Shown here piece after piece: positions 33,731 through 41,247 of a stretch of 64,000 bases of DNA. The translations under genes and the position numbers were made by a program. Source of the stretch: DASUPK01 sp963743575 (GTDB lineage: Bacteria > Actinomycetota > Thermoleophilia > Solirubrobacterales > 70-9); the NCBI GenBank assembly GCA_963743575.1, contig CAVUQC010000002.1, forward strand, positions 398,845 to 462,844, given 5' to 3'. The notes under the pieces were generated by a model that ran no database searches, was not told the DNA's origin, and saw only the letters and a list, made by a program, of their open reading frames with translations. How positions within the stretch are numbered: position 1 is the stretch's first letter; every line of letters begins with the position of its first letter.

Positions 33731-34614
33731 GCGCCGCGGCCCTGAAGCAGGCCGCCGTCCTGCGCGAGGGCCTCGATCTCGAGGCCCGGCATCGCGTCGC
33801 CGAGCTCCATCGAGGCCTGGGCGACCCGCTCCGGATCCTCGAAGTGGGTGGTCGCGTCGACGATCGCCCGGGCGCGCCGAGCCGGGTCCTCGGACTTGAA
33901 GATCCCGGAACCCACGAAGTTGCCCTCGGCACCCAGCTGCATCATCAGCGCGGCGTCGGCGGGAGTGGCGATGCCTCCGGCGCAGAAGAGCGGCACCGGG
34001 AGCCAGCCGCGGCCGGCGACGTCCTGGACCACGTCGAGCGGGGCCTGATGCTCCTTCGCGGCGCCGGCGAGCTGCTCCGGGCGCAGCGAGGAGAGGTGCT
34101 TGATGCCGTCGGTGATCTCGCGCATGTGCCGGACGGCCTCGACGATGTTGCCCGTGCCCGCCTCGCCCTTGGAGCGGATCATCGCGGCGCCCTCACCGAT
34201 GCGCCGCAGCGCCTCACCGAGGTTGGTGGCCCCGCAGACGAAGGGGACCTCGAAGGCGAGCTTGTCGATGTGATTCGCCTCGTCGGCGGGCGTCAGGACC
34301 TCGGACTCGTCCACGTAGTCGACCTCGAGGGACTGGAGCACCTGCGCCTCGGCGAAGTGGCCGATGCGGGCCTTGGCCATCACCGGAATGGTCACTGTGT
34401 CCTGGATCTCCTTGATCACGGCCGGGTTCGACATGCGGGCCACGCCGCCCTGCGCCCTGATGTCCGCGGGGACCCGCTCGAGGGCCATCACGGCGCACGC
34501 CCCAGCGTCCTCGGCGATCTTCGCCTGGTCTGCGTTGGTGACGTCCATGATCACCCCGCCCTTGAGCATCTCGGCGAGGCCGGTCTTGACGCGGAAGGTC
34601 GCTCGCTCAGCCAC
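33727..34614 (-). CDS. pdxS: Pyridoxal 5'-phosphate synthase lyase subunit PdxS
   Basis: A protein of 295 residues, standard length, GTG start. Typical segments are GLAEMLKGGVIMDVTNADQA, VMALERVPADIRAQGGVARM and MAKARIGHFAEAQVLQSL; the Lys in VMAKARIGH and the one in IMDVTN-type context act in catalysis. It forms PLP from ribose 5-phosphate, glyceraldehyde 3-phosphate and ammonia in a 12+12 complex with PdxT. This pair is the standard neighbour of yebC-ruvCAB in Actinomycetota. Confidence 0.97.
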   Translation of the reverse strand: MAERATFRVKTGLAEMLKGGVIMDVTNADQAKIAEDAGACAVMALERVPADIRAQGGVARMSNPAVIKEIQDTVTIPVMAKARIGHFAEAQVLQSLEVDYVDESEVLTPADEANHIDKLAFEVPFVCGATNLGEALRRIGEGAAMIRSKGEAGTGNIVEAVRHMREITDGIKHLSSLRPEQLAGAAKEHQAPLDVVQDVAGRGWLPVPLFCAGGIATPADAALMMQLGAEGNFVGSGIFKSEDPARRARAIVDATTHFEDPERVAQASMELGDAMPGLEIEALAQDGGLLQGRGA

Positions 34615-34820
34615 GCCCCCATAGTAGAAGGGAGACGTGTTTGCCTGGTTGGTGGGCGGGCAACCCTTTGCTACCTCGCCGTTGGGGGGCTCTGCGGGTG
34701 AGGAGGCGTAATCAGTTTGGGGTCAGGTTCCCCCGGACCCCGATATCGGCTGCAGGTCCGGATCGCCCCCCGGGCCTGTAGTCATGTCATGAGACGGTGC
34801 GCCACAAGGCGCAACCCGAT

Positions 34821-35693
34821 TTATTTGAGCTTGAAGGCGCGAATGCGGTCGCGGTGCGCCGCCTCGTCACGGGAATACACCCCGTGGGCGAGCGCCTGAA
34901 CTAGACCCATCAGTGCCGCGTTGGAGCGGATGTAGGACGGCCCGTTCGAGCTGTAGTAGAGCATCAGCTCCGAGTGCTCGGCGACGTCTGACAGCGTCGC
35001 GTCGGTGATCGACATGGTCCGCGCCCGGCGGTGCCGGGCGAGCTTCAGGGCCCGCAGGATGAGCGGATGCGCACGCCCCGCGGTCAGCACGACCAGCAGG
35101 GTGTCCTCGTCCATCCGCGAAAGCTTCTGGATGTTGTCCTGGCTCGGAGAGGCGACGATCTCCGCGCGCACGTCGAGCAGCCCCAGCAGGTGGCGCAGGT
35201 AGCTGGCGAAGAAGGCCATCTGCTCCACGCCGACGATCAGGACTCGCCGCGAGGTCGCGAGAGCCGAGACCGAGGCCTCGATCTGCTCGCGCGTCAGGCT
35301 GCGCGCCGTCTCCTCGATGTTCGAGTAGTCGGCTCCGAGAGAAGCCTCGAATTCCGAGTGGTCGAAGTTGAACAGTGCGGCAGCGCCGCTCCCGCCGTTG
35401 CCGCCGTTCGGCTGACCCTCGGCGACCTTGTGCCGGTACTCCTCGATCGCTGCCTGCTGCAGCTCGGGGTATCCGTCGAAGCCGAGGGCCTGGGAGAAGC
35501 GGACGACCGTGGACGAGGAGGTGTTCGCGCGTCGCGCCAGCTCCTCTGCGGTCTGGAAGGCTGCCTCGTCGAGGTGGTCGACGATGTAGCGCGCGACGTC
35601 CTTCTGGGATCGCGAGAAGTCGTCGAAACGCTCGGTGATGAAATCCGAGAGGCTCTTGCGAGCGGGGTGAGTCTTTGTCGCGGTCCGTGCCAC
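34821..35693 (-). CDS. MurR/RpiR family transcriptional regulator
   Basis: A protein of 290 residues from GTG 35693; a longer frame to 35951 overlaps the divergent gene and lacks family homology. The N-terminal HTH_6 domain is clear (FSRSQKDVARYIVDHLDEAAFQTAEELARRANTSSSTVVRFSQALGF). After a Gly-rich linker comes a SIS sugar-phosphate-binding domain (RRVLIVGVEQMAFFASYLRHLLGL, LVVLTAGRAHPLILRALKLA). It would sense a phosphosugar. No sugar catabolic operon is adjacent, so its targets are unknown. A small hairpin (34798-34813) follows the stop. Confidence 0.9.
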   Translation of the reverse strand: MARTATKTHPARKSLSDFITERFDDFSRSQKDVARYIVDHLDEAAFQTAEELARRANTSSSTVVRFSQALGFDGYPELQQAAIEEYRHKVAEGQPNGGNGGSGAAALFNFDHSEFEASLGADYSNIEETARSLTREQIEASVSALATSRRVLIVGVEQMAFFASYLRHLLGLLDVRAEIVASPSQDNIQKLSRMDEDTLLVVLTAGRAHPLILRALKLARHRRARTMSITDATLSDVAEHSELMLYYSSNGPSYIRSNAALMGLVQALAHGVYSRDEAAHRDRIRAFKLK

Positions 35694-35744
35694 GGGCGAT
35701 GATTTCGCTGCCCGCCTGGCTTTCCCTTCTTGGTTTTGGGCGAA

Positions 35745-36152
35745 ATGTGGTTGGATCGTCGGGTGAGCCTCGACGGGCAGCTCCGCCGGACCAACCGGAA
35801 CATGATCGCGTTCGACCTCCTGCTGGGCTCGGGAGCCCTGTTCGCGCCCTCCCAGACCCTGAGGGTGCTGGGACACGACGAGCCCTCGGACGACGCCAGG
35901 GAGCTTTTTCGCCGTTGCGGGCCGATCTGGCTCACCTTCGCGGCCGCTCACCTGGTGGCCTACCGCCGCAACCGCCCCAAGGACTGGTGGGCGCTGTCCT
36001 GGCTGCGGGGCACGGAACTGGCGACCGACATCGTCTGGTCCCGCTCACCTGCTTTCTCCCGGCCGGGCGCCCGCGCCGGGCTCTGGTTCGCCGGGCTCAG
36101 CAACCTGGCTATGACGCTCGGGTTCGCCTACCTCTCCGAGACCGAGTCCTAG
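35745..36152 (+). CDS. Small membrane protein of unknown function
   Basis: A protein of 135 residues from ATG 35745; a TTG 15 bases earlier is also possible. It has several moderately hydrophobic segments (NMIAFDLLLGSGALFAPSQTL; CGPIWLTFAAAHLVAYRR; LRGTELATDIVWS; AGLWFAGLSNLAMTLGFAYL), which suggests three or four membrane helices. No family recognised. Divergent from the RpiR regulator with a gap of about 50 bp, so the two promoters overlap. Confidence 0.65.
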   Translation: MWLDRRVSLDGQLRRTNRNMIAFDLLLGSGALFAPSQTLRVLGHDEPSDDARELFRRCGPIWLTFAAAHLVAYRRNRPKDWWALSWLRGTELATDIVWSRSPAFSRPGARAGLWFAGLSNLAMTLGFAYLSETES

Positions 36153-36161
36153 CCGGCCGGG

Positions 36162-36638
36162 TCAGACGGCGTTTGCGCTCGCGGCGCACACCTTGAGGCC
36201 GAGCGCCTTGGCCAACTTGCTCCGCTCGGGCGCGCTCTTTGAGACCGCGGCCTGGGCCGCCCCATATGCCTGGGCGTCCTGATTGTCGGCCGCGTCCTGC
36301 CCCTTCTTCATCTCGTCTATCGCCTTCCCGCGAGCCGCCAGGTAGGCGTCGAGCTTTCCCTGAAGCTCGGACGGTGGCTCCAGGCCGTCGATCGTGGAGC
36401 TCGCCGTCTCGGCGACGGCGATCAGCGCCTTCGTCTGATCCATCGCATCGGAGGCGTTCGCCGGGGGGCTGGCCTGAATCTCCCTGAACTTCTGCTGTTC
36501 GGTTTGGCAGGCCTGGTCGGCCTGCTGCTGGAGCTCGGCGGCGGTCACCTGATGCTTGCTCCCGCCGCCACATCCAGCGATCGCCGCCGCAAAAACCGCG
36601 ACTGGGAGGGCGAGCGAGAGAAAGCGAAGGCGGGTCAT
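36162..36638 (-). CDS. Lipoprotein of unknown function
   Basis: A protein of 158 residues from ATG 36638. A hydrophobic segment ends in the lipobox AAAIAGC followed by GGGSKH, so it is probably a lipid-anchored extracytoplasmic protein. The mature part is mostly helical, Gln/Ala/Lys-rich (AAELQQQADQACQTEQQKFREIQ; AYLAARGKAIDEMKKGQDAAD) and has two Cys, one near each end. No enzyme motif. Its stop is 10 bases from the convergent membrane protein gene. Confidence 0.75.
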   Translation of the reverse strand: MTRLRFLSLALPVAVFAAAIAGCGGGSKHQVTAAELQQQADQACQTEQQKFREIQASPPANASDAMDQTKALIAVAETASSTIDGLEPPSELQGKLDAYLAARGKAIDEMKKGQDAADNQDAQAYGAAQAAVSKSAPERSKLAKALGLKVCAASANAV

Positions 36639-36691
36639 CTGGACGAGCACTCTAGCCACGGCCGGAGCACATGCTTGAATAGTGGGACCAG

Positions 36692-36707
36692 AGAAAGGAG
36701 GTGGTCC
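36692..36707 (+). promoter_or_regulatory. Full-length Shine-Dalgarno sequence
   Basis: AGAAAGGAGGTGGTCC matches the complement of the 16S rRNA 3' tail (standard GGAUCACCUCCUUUCU) over all 16 positions, counting one G-U pair. It ends 4 bases before the TTG of the 14-codon ORF. Ordinary ribosome sites in this window match 4-8 bases. Confidence 0.7.
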
Positions 36708-36711
36708 TAAC

Positions 36712-36756
36712 TTGAATTCATTGCTTGACGGGACTCTGGAGGTGCAGGGCCGCTAG
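36712..36756 (+). CDS. 14-codon ORF (leader peptide or micro-protein)
   Basis: TTG start, 14 codons, TAG stop; the product would be MNSLLDGTLEVQGR. The case for translation is the exceptional ribosome binding site 4 bases upstream (36692-36707). No plus-strand gene follows within reach: the next genes on both sides read on the minus strand. The unit therefore looks like a stand-alone short transcript with a hairpin end at 36908-36937. Function unknown. Confidence 0.5.
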   Translation: MNSLLDGTLEVQGR

Positions 36757-36907
36757 GCCTGGGCGCTAGTACGTAGGGCCCAAGGGGCCGTCAGGACGGC
36801 ACGCGGCCATCCGGCGGAATCCAACCCGGGCACCGGCGAGCGAAGGGAGGTGGGAGACGTCCCGCCCCACCGCCACTCCCCAGCTCGCTCATCACCGCGT
36901 CAGATGC
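36757..36907 (+). other. Candidate structured RNA region, no gene
   Basis: Part of the longest gene-free stretch (36639-36969). After the micro-ORF come several short self-complementary runs: GGGCCC-AAG-GGGCC, CCGTC-AGG-ACGG and GGGACG-type arms (GGGAGGTGGGAGACGTCCCG). A second GGGAGGTGG purine run lies at 36845-36853. I cannot fold it reliably by eye. It may be the 3' untranslated part of a small RNA that includes the ORF at 36712. Confidence 0.35.
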
Positions 36908-36937
36908 GAAGGGCCGCCTCTCACGAGGCGGCCCTTC
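36908..36937. terminator. Strong bidirectional hairpin terminator
   Basis: GAAGGGCCGCCTC (36908-36920) pairs perfectly with GAGGCGGCCCTTC (36925-36937) around TCAC, and GATGC/GCATC extend the stem outside. It lies 32 bases after the stop of the minus-strand coiled-coil gene and at the 3' end of the plus-strand micro-ORF region. No U tract on either strand. Confidence 0.75.
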
Positions 36938-36969
36938 GTGCATCTGGGGATTGAAAGGAACGACGCCGG

Positions 36970-37347
36970 CTAGCCGCCGAGGTTGCTCACCCGTGTATCG
37001 AGCTTGTTGACGGAGTTCTGCAGGTTCTTGATGTCCGTCGCCTGCGTCGCCTGCGTCGTGTTCAGGGTGTTGACGCTGTTCTGGATCGCGTTCACCGACG
37101 ACTGCAGCGAGCGCAGCTGCTTGTCGATGCTGGTCGCCGTCTCCGCCGCCTTGGCGCCCTGAGCGTTGACCTGGCCCTGGACCTGGGAGGCCGTGGTTCT
37201 CTGCTGCTGCTCCAGCTGCTGCTGCGCGACCTCCGAGATGTGCTCATCGCTCTTGTTGCCGTTCTTGGCGCTGATTCCGATCACAAGGCCGACGACGCCG
37301 ACAACGAGCGCGATACCGGCCAGGATCAATGCGGTTCGTGGGTTCAT
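36970..37347 (-). CDS. Membrane-anchored coiled-coil protein
   Basis: A protein of 125 residues. One N-terminal membrane helix (ALILAGIALVVGVVGLVIGISA) is followed by about 95 residues rich in Gln, Asn, Thr and Ser with heptad-like repeats (LRSLQSSVNAIQNSVNTLNTT, IKNLQNSVNKLDTRVSNL), predicting a long extracytoplasmic or cytoplasmic coiled coil. No catalytic part. Related proteins are common as unnamed small membrane proteins in actinobacteria. Single gene, terminated by the hairpin at 36908-36937. Confidence 0.75.
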   Translation of the reverse strand: MNPRTALILAGIALVVGVVGLVIGISAKNGNKSDEHISEVAQQQLEQQQRTTASQVQGQVNAQGAKAAETATSIDKQLRSLQSSVNAIQNSVNTLNTTQATQATDIKNLQNSVNKLDTRVSNLGG

Positions 37348-37357
37348 GGTGCCGACG

Positions 37358-38899
37358 CTATCCGGTCCCCTGGACGCGATCAGAGGCCGGTGTGAACGCG
37401 GTCCTGCCGAGCGAGCGGAGGTAGGCGCGAGTCATGGCGCGGTGGACGATCCGCTGGCTGAGCGAATAGAGGAGAGCGCCGAACGGCGCCAACGGCCCCC
37501 TCCCGCGCAACAGCGGGTAGAAGCCCCTCACCTCCATCGCTGCAATCAACGTGGCCGTGTCTGCATCGCCCTCGGCGCGTGTCAGCGTGAAGCGCAGAAA
37601 CCCATTCCCGTGACCCTCCGGGAGGGTCAACGCACCCCCCGCGATCGGCCAGGTGACCGACGCGCCCTTCTCCTCGGACTCGTAGCGGGGAGGATCGAAG
37701 CTCAGCAGCTCGAGATGAGTGCCCCTGAGGAGAAGCCGGACCCTCCCCTGCTCGTCCGTGGTCGCACGGAACACGCCGAGCGACCGTCGCGCGACGAATT
37801 CCCAATAGCCGCTGCCTATGTGTTCGATCTCCCCTGACCCGAGCACGGCGGCCGAGGGCCCCGGCACCAGGAGCTCGGCCTTGTTGGTGCTCTCCACGGG
37901 CCCGGTCGCCGGAACGCGATGGCGGTCCTCCGGAAGCAGGCGGACACCGACCCTGCGCACCGGCGCGACCTCGGGGTCCTCCCGGAGTGCAAGCCGGAGG
38001 GCCTCGTTGATCGGTGTGGGAGCGATGTCGAAGAGGGTCATCCCGGCCGGGTCCGTGACCACCGTGGGGGTCGAGAGCCCCTCGACGAGAGGCCTCGCGA
38101 CTCCGGCATCCACCGGCGTGACCAACCCGATCCAGAGCGACGACAGCCAGGGCGTGAGCAGGGGGACCGGTACCCTGCGGCGCGGCCTGATGCCCAGGGC
38201 CTCCGCCATCCGGTCGAGCATGTCCCCATAGGAGAGGACGTTCGGCCCTCCGATCTGGATCTCGGCGCCTTCCGCCCCGACGACGTCGGGGGCGTCAACG
38301 AGATAGGAGATGACGTCGTGCACGGCGATCGGCTGGGTCGGCGTCTTGAGCCAGGCCGGCGCGATCATCGCCGGCAGGCGCTGCACCAGATAGCGGAGCG
38401 TCCGATAGGACTCGCTGCCGGCGCCGACCACCATCCCGGCCCTGAAGTAGATGAGGGGCGGTCCATGCTCGGCGAGGAGCTCCGCAGTCCGCTGCCGGCT
38501 GCGCAGGTGCTTGGACCGCGGCTCGTCTCCCAGGCCGCCGAGATAGGCGATTCGCCCGACTCCCTCGCGCCTCGCCATCTCGGCGAAATTCCGGGCGGCC
38601 CTGCGCTCGCGCTCCTCGAAGTCTCCGCTTCCTCCCCTGCCCATCGCATGGACGAGGTAGTAGGCCACCTCCACCCCGTCCCCAGCGCCCTCCAGCGACC
38701 TTGGATCGAGCACGTCCCCCTCCCGGATCTCGATGCCGCGATCCGCCAGATCGCGGGCGCGGCCGGCATCGCGAACGAGGCAGCGGACCCGCCAGCCACG
38801 CTCGGCGAGCGCGATCGCCAACCTCCGGCCGATGAAGCCGGTGGCGCCGGTCACCAGGGCGGTCCGCCCCTCGCCGGGACGACTAGCCTCGCCAGCCAT
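37358..38899 (-). CDS. NAD(P)-dependent epimerase/dehydratase fused to DUF2867
   Basis: A protein of 513 residues. The N-terminal Rossmann part has LVTGATGFIGRRLAIALAERG, YYLVHAMGRG and AYLGGLG, an atypical SDR (YbjT/NmrA-like). After about residue 330 comes DUF2867 (AELLVPGPSAAVLGSGEIEHIGSGYWEFVARRSLG...LRFTLTRAEGD). Proteins of this plan occur in LitR-controlled light-response clusters, as here next to photolyase. The ATG at 38899-38897 shares the CATG tetramer with the photolyase ATG; no good Shine-Dalgarno sequence is seen for either. Confidence 0.88.
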   Translation of the reverse strand: MAGEASRPGEGRTALVTGATGFIGRRLAIALAERGWRVRCLVRDAGRARDLADRGIEIREGDVLDPRSLEGAGDGVEVAYYLVHAMGRGGSGDFEERERRAARNFAEMARREGVGRIAYLGGLGDEPRSKHLRSRQRTAELLAEHGPPLIYFRAGMVVGAGSESYRTLRYLVQRLPAMIAPAWLKTPTQPIAVHDVISYLVDAPDVVGAEGAEIQIGGPNVLSYGDMLDRMAEALGIRPRRRVPVPLLTPWLSSLWIGLVTPVDAGVARPLVEGLSTPTVVTDPAGMTLFDIAPTPINEALRLALREDPEVAPVRRVGVRLLPEDRHRVPATGPVESTNKAELLVPGPSAAVLGSGEIEHIGSGYWEFVARRSLGVFRATTDEQGRVRLLLRGTHLELLSFDPPRYESEEKGASVTWPIAGGALTLPEGHGNGFLRFTLTRAEGDADTATLIAAMEVRGFYPLLRGRGPLAPFGALLYSLSQRIVHRAMTRAYLRSLGRTAFTPASDRVQGTG

Positions 38900-40235
38900 G
38901 CCCGTCACCGTCGTTCTCTTCACCCGGAATCTGCGCGTTCGCGACAACCCGGCGCTGACCGCGGCGGCGCGGCGCGGCGACGTCGTTCCACTCTTCGTCC
39001 TCGACGACACCTTGCTCTCGGGCCGCAGCGGAACGCCGAACCGGATCGCCTTCCTGCTCGACTCCCTTCGCGATCTCGATCGCTCGCTCCGGGACCGCGG
39101 AGCGAAGCTGCTGATCCGACGAGGAGATCCCGTGGAGCATGCACTTGAGGGGGCCCGACGTGCCGGAGCCGAGGCGATCCACATCGCTGAGGACGTCAGC
39201 TCCTACGCGCACCATCGCCAGGAGCGACTCGAACGGGCCTGCGGCGAAGCCGGAGTCGCGCTGCGGGCCTTCTCCGGGATCACCGTCGTCCCACCCGGCG
39301 AACTCGTACCCGCCGGCGGCGACCACTACCGCGTCTTCACCCCGTACTGGCGAGTGTGGAGGTCGCGGGCGCGTCCGAAGGTGCTCGCCGCGCCGCGCGT
39401 CCTGCGGATGCCGACCGGCCTGCGGGTGGGAATGATCCCGGCGCACGGCAGCCTGGCGGGGCGGAAGCCGGCGCCCGGCCTGCCGGCCGGCGGGGAGAGC
39501 GCGGGGCGCAAGAGGCTGGACAGCTGGCTCCGCGGAGGCGGCCTCTCGGCATACGGGCGCGACGAGACCCTGATCCCACCTCCTGGCTCCGGACTCAGTC
39601 CATTCCTGCACCTGGGCTGTCTCTCGCCGGGCGATGTCTTCGACCGGGTGAGCGGGCGCCCCGGCGGCGAGGAGTTCCTTCGCCAACTCTGCTGGCGGGA
39701 CTTCCACCACCAGGTGCTGGCGGTGCGGCCGGACCTTCCGCGCCGGGACTACCGGCACGGGGGGCGGCGCTGGCGAGACGACCCGCGACTGCTGGATGCC
39801 TGGCGCAGCGGTCGGACAGGCGTTCCGATCGTCGACGCCGCGATGCGTCAACTCAAAGCCGAGGGTCTCATGCCGAACCGGGCCCGGCTGATCGTCGGTT
39901 CCTTCCTGACCAAGACGCTGGGAATCGACTGGCGGGAGGGCGCCGCCCACTTCGAACGGCTCCTCGTCGACGCCGACCTCGCCAACAACGTCGGGAACTG
40001 GCAATGGGTCGCGGGAACCGGAAACGACACCCGTCCCAATCGGGTGCTCAACCCGCTGCGCCAGGCGCGGCGCTTCGACCCGAAGGGGTCCTATGTGCGA
40101 CAGCACGTCCCGGAGCTCGCTCGGGTCGAGGGCAGAGCGATTCACGAGCCCTGGCGCCTCGACGCCGGTGTGCGTCGCGAGCTGGACTATCCGGACCCGG
40201 TGATCGACCCCGACCGCCTGGGCGCCCCGACCTGA
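38898..40235 (+). CDS. phr: Deoxyribodipyrimidine photolyase (cryptochrome/photolyase family)
   Basis: A protein of 445 residues. It has the N-terminal antenna Rossmann domain (VVLFTRNLRVRDNPALTAAARRG) and the C-terminal FAD domain: LSPFLHLGCLSPGDVF, FLRQLCWRDFHHQV, GVPIVDAAMRQLKAEGLMPNRARLIVGSFLTK, and NVGNWQWVAGTGNDTRPNRVLNP. These are class I CPD photolyase signatures, including the Trp electron-transfer region. It repairs UV pyrimidine dimers using blue light. Convergent with the LitR-type regulator 8 bp away. Confidence 0.95.
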   Translation: MPVTVVLFTRNLRVRDNPALTAAARRGDVVPLFVLDDTLLSGRSGTPNRIAFLLDSLRDLDRSLRDRGAKLLIRRGDPVEHALEGARRAGAEAIHIAEDVSSYAHHRQERLERACGEAGVALRAFSGITVVPPGELVPAGGDHYRVFTPYWRVWRSRARPKVLAAPRVLRMPTGLRVGMIPAHGSLAGRKPAPGLPAGGESAGRKRLDSWLRGGGLSAYGRDETLIPPPGSGLSPFLHLGCLSPGDVFDRVSGRPGGEEFLRQLCWRDFHHQVLAVRPDLPRRDYRHGGRRWRDDPRLLDAWRSGRTGVPIVDAAMRQLKAEGLMPNRARLIVGSFLTKTLGIDWREGAAHFERLLVDADLANNVGNWQWVAGTGNDTRPNRVLNPLRQARRFDPKGSYVRQHVPELARVEGRAIHEPWRLDAGVRRELDYPDPVIDPDRLGAPT

Positions 40236-40243
40236 CCGGGTGA

Positions 40244-41128
40244 TCACGGCGCGCTGAGCTGCCGCGCGGCGCTCACCGGGTTTTCATCGAGGACACGCGC
40301 GCCCAGTCGGTTCGCCAACTCCGGGGATGCCCCCGCGCCCGCGATCAGCAGCCGCCCGCCCGACGCCAGTGCCGAAAGCTCCGTGGCCGCCGCCTCGAAC
40401 GGCGCCGGGTCGAGCGCCGCGAGCACGATCGCGTCCGGGTGCAGTTCGCCGACCGCCTGGGAGATGGTGTCGATCGGCGTGTCCGGGCCGAGATAGGTGA
40501 TTCGCCAGCCCCGTGAATGAAGCACGACGCCGAAGCTGATCAAGCCCAGGTCGTGACTCTCCCCCGGCGGGGCAGCCAGCAGCGCGATCGGGCCCGATCC
40601 GGCGCCCCAGTTGCGCGCGACGGACAGCAGTCGCCCGCGAATGACGCCGGTCGCGAAGTGCTCCTGCGCGACGCTGACCTCACCGCTTTCCCAGCGATTC
40701 CCGATCTCCCGCATCGCGGGCAGCACGACTCCCTCGGTGACCGCCTCGAGCGTGAGTCGTGAGAGGGCATCGTCGAGGATCGCGTTGGCGGCCACGTCAT
40801 CGAAGGCCTCGAGCACCCGGCGCAGCGCGTCGGCGCTGGCGGTGAGCGGATCGCCCTCCGCGACCGCCTCCGCGCCGGCACCGGCCGAGGGCAATGACGA
40901 CACGGTCAGGCGCGCCGCCTCGGCCGCCGACACCCCGCCCTCGATTCGCTCAGTCATTTCCCGCACCCTGGCCTCGTCGGTGCTGCCGTAGAGGCGGAAG
41001 CCGCCCTCGGTTCGCTCCGGACGGAGCAGGCCGTAGCGCCGCTCCCAGGCCCGGAGCGTGTCGGCGCGCACGCCGGTGCGTCGGCTGAGCTCGCCGATGC
41101 GAAGGCGTGGGCCGTGATCCGGGGTCAT
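40244..41128 (-). CDS. MerR-type, B12-binding light-responsive repressor (LitR/CarH family)
   Basis: A protein of 294 residues. It has an N-terminal MerR helix-turn-helix (LRIGELSRRTGVRADTLRAWERRYGLLRPERTEGGFRLY), a four-helix B12-binding cap with WESGEVSVAQEH, which fits the W-x9-EH motif of CarH photoreceptors, and a B12 Rossmann domain with GESHDLGLISFG supplying the His that would ligate cobalt. In characterised CarH, adenosylcobalamin holds a DNA-bound tetramer in the dark and light breaks it. Neighbouring photolyase and oxidoreductase genes are typical targets. Divergent from the SDR operon across the operator at 41135-41233. Confidence 0.92.
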   Translation of the reverse strand: MTPDHGPRLRIGELSRRTGVRADTLRAWERRYGLLRPERTEGGFRLYGSTDEARVREMTERIEGGVSAAEAARLTVSSLPSAGAGAEAVAEGDPLTASADALRRVLEAFDDVAANAILDDALSRLTLEAVTEGVVLPAMREIGNRWESGEVSVAQEHFATGVIRGRLLSVARNWGAGSGPIALLAAPPGESHDLGLISFGVVLHSRGWRITYLGPDTPIDTISQAVGELHPDAIVLAALDPAPFEAAATELSALASGGRLLIAGAGASPELANRLGARVLDENPVSAARQLSAP

Positions 41129-41134
41129 CTGGTG

Positions 41135-41167
41135 GGGACAAACATTAGACGGAATCTGGACAGTACC
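41135..41167 (+). promoter_or_regulatory. Candidate LitR/CarH operator, array A (three 11-bp direct repeats)
   Basis: Three units in 11-bp register: GGGACAAACAT (41135), TAGACGGAATC (41146) and TGGACAGTACC (41157), consensus TnGACA at each start. TCTAAT on the minus strand (41149-41144) could be the -10 of the regulator's own promoter. The 11-bp direct-repeat layout with nTnnACA cores is what CarH tetramers bind. Confidence 0.7.
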
Positions 41168-41185
41168 GCATGCACCTGCTATAAG
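41157..41185 (+). promoter_or_regulatory. Promoter of the SDR-SRPBCC-amine oxidase operon
   Basis: TGGACA (41157-41162) and TATAAG (41180-41185) are separated by 17 bp, a good housekeeping sigma promoter. The -35 hexamer is the third unit of operator array A, so a bound repressor would block polymerase. Transcription would start near 41192. Confidence 0.65.
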
Positions 41186-41200
41186 CCACGCCTCCTACTC

Positions 41201-41233
41201 TAGACAGACTCTTGACAACCATTCGACAGACAG
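41201..41233 (+). promoter_or_regulatory. Candidate LitR/CarH operator, array B (three 11-bp direct repeats)
   Basis: TAGACAGACTC (41201), TTGACAACCAT (41212) and TCGACAGACAG (41223) repeat the same TnGACA core every 11 bp. The array is in phase with array A (44 bp, four units, between 41157 and 41201) and lies just downstream of the predicted transcription start. Confidence 0.75.
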
Positions 41234-41247
41234 CTTGCAGCCGCACC

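Noticed and set aside
36757..36907. tmRNA, RNase P RNA, SRP RNA or 6C RNA
   Set aside because: None of their conserved cores (tag-peptide end, RNase P CR motifs, SRP tetraloop region, C-rich paired loops) could be found.
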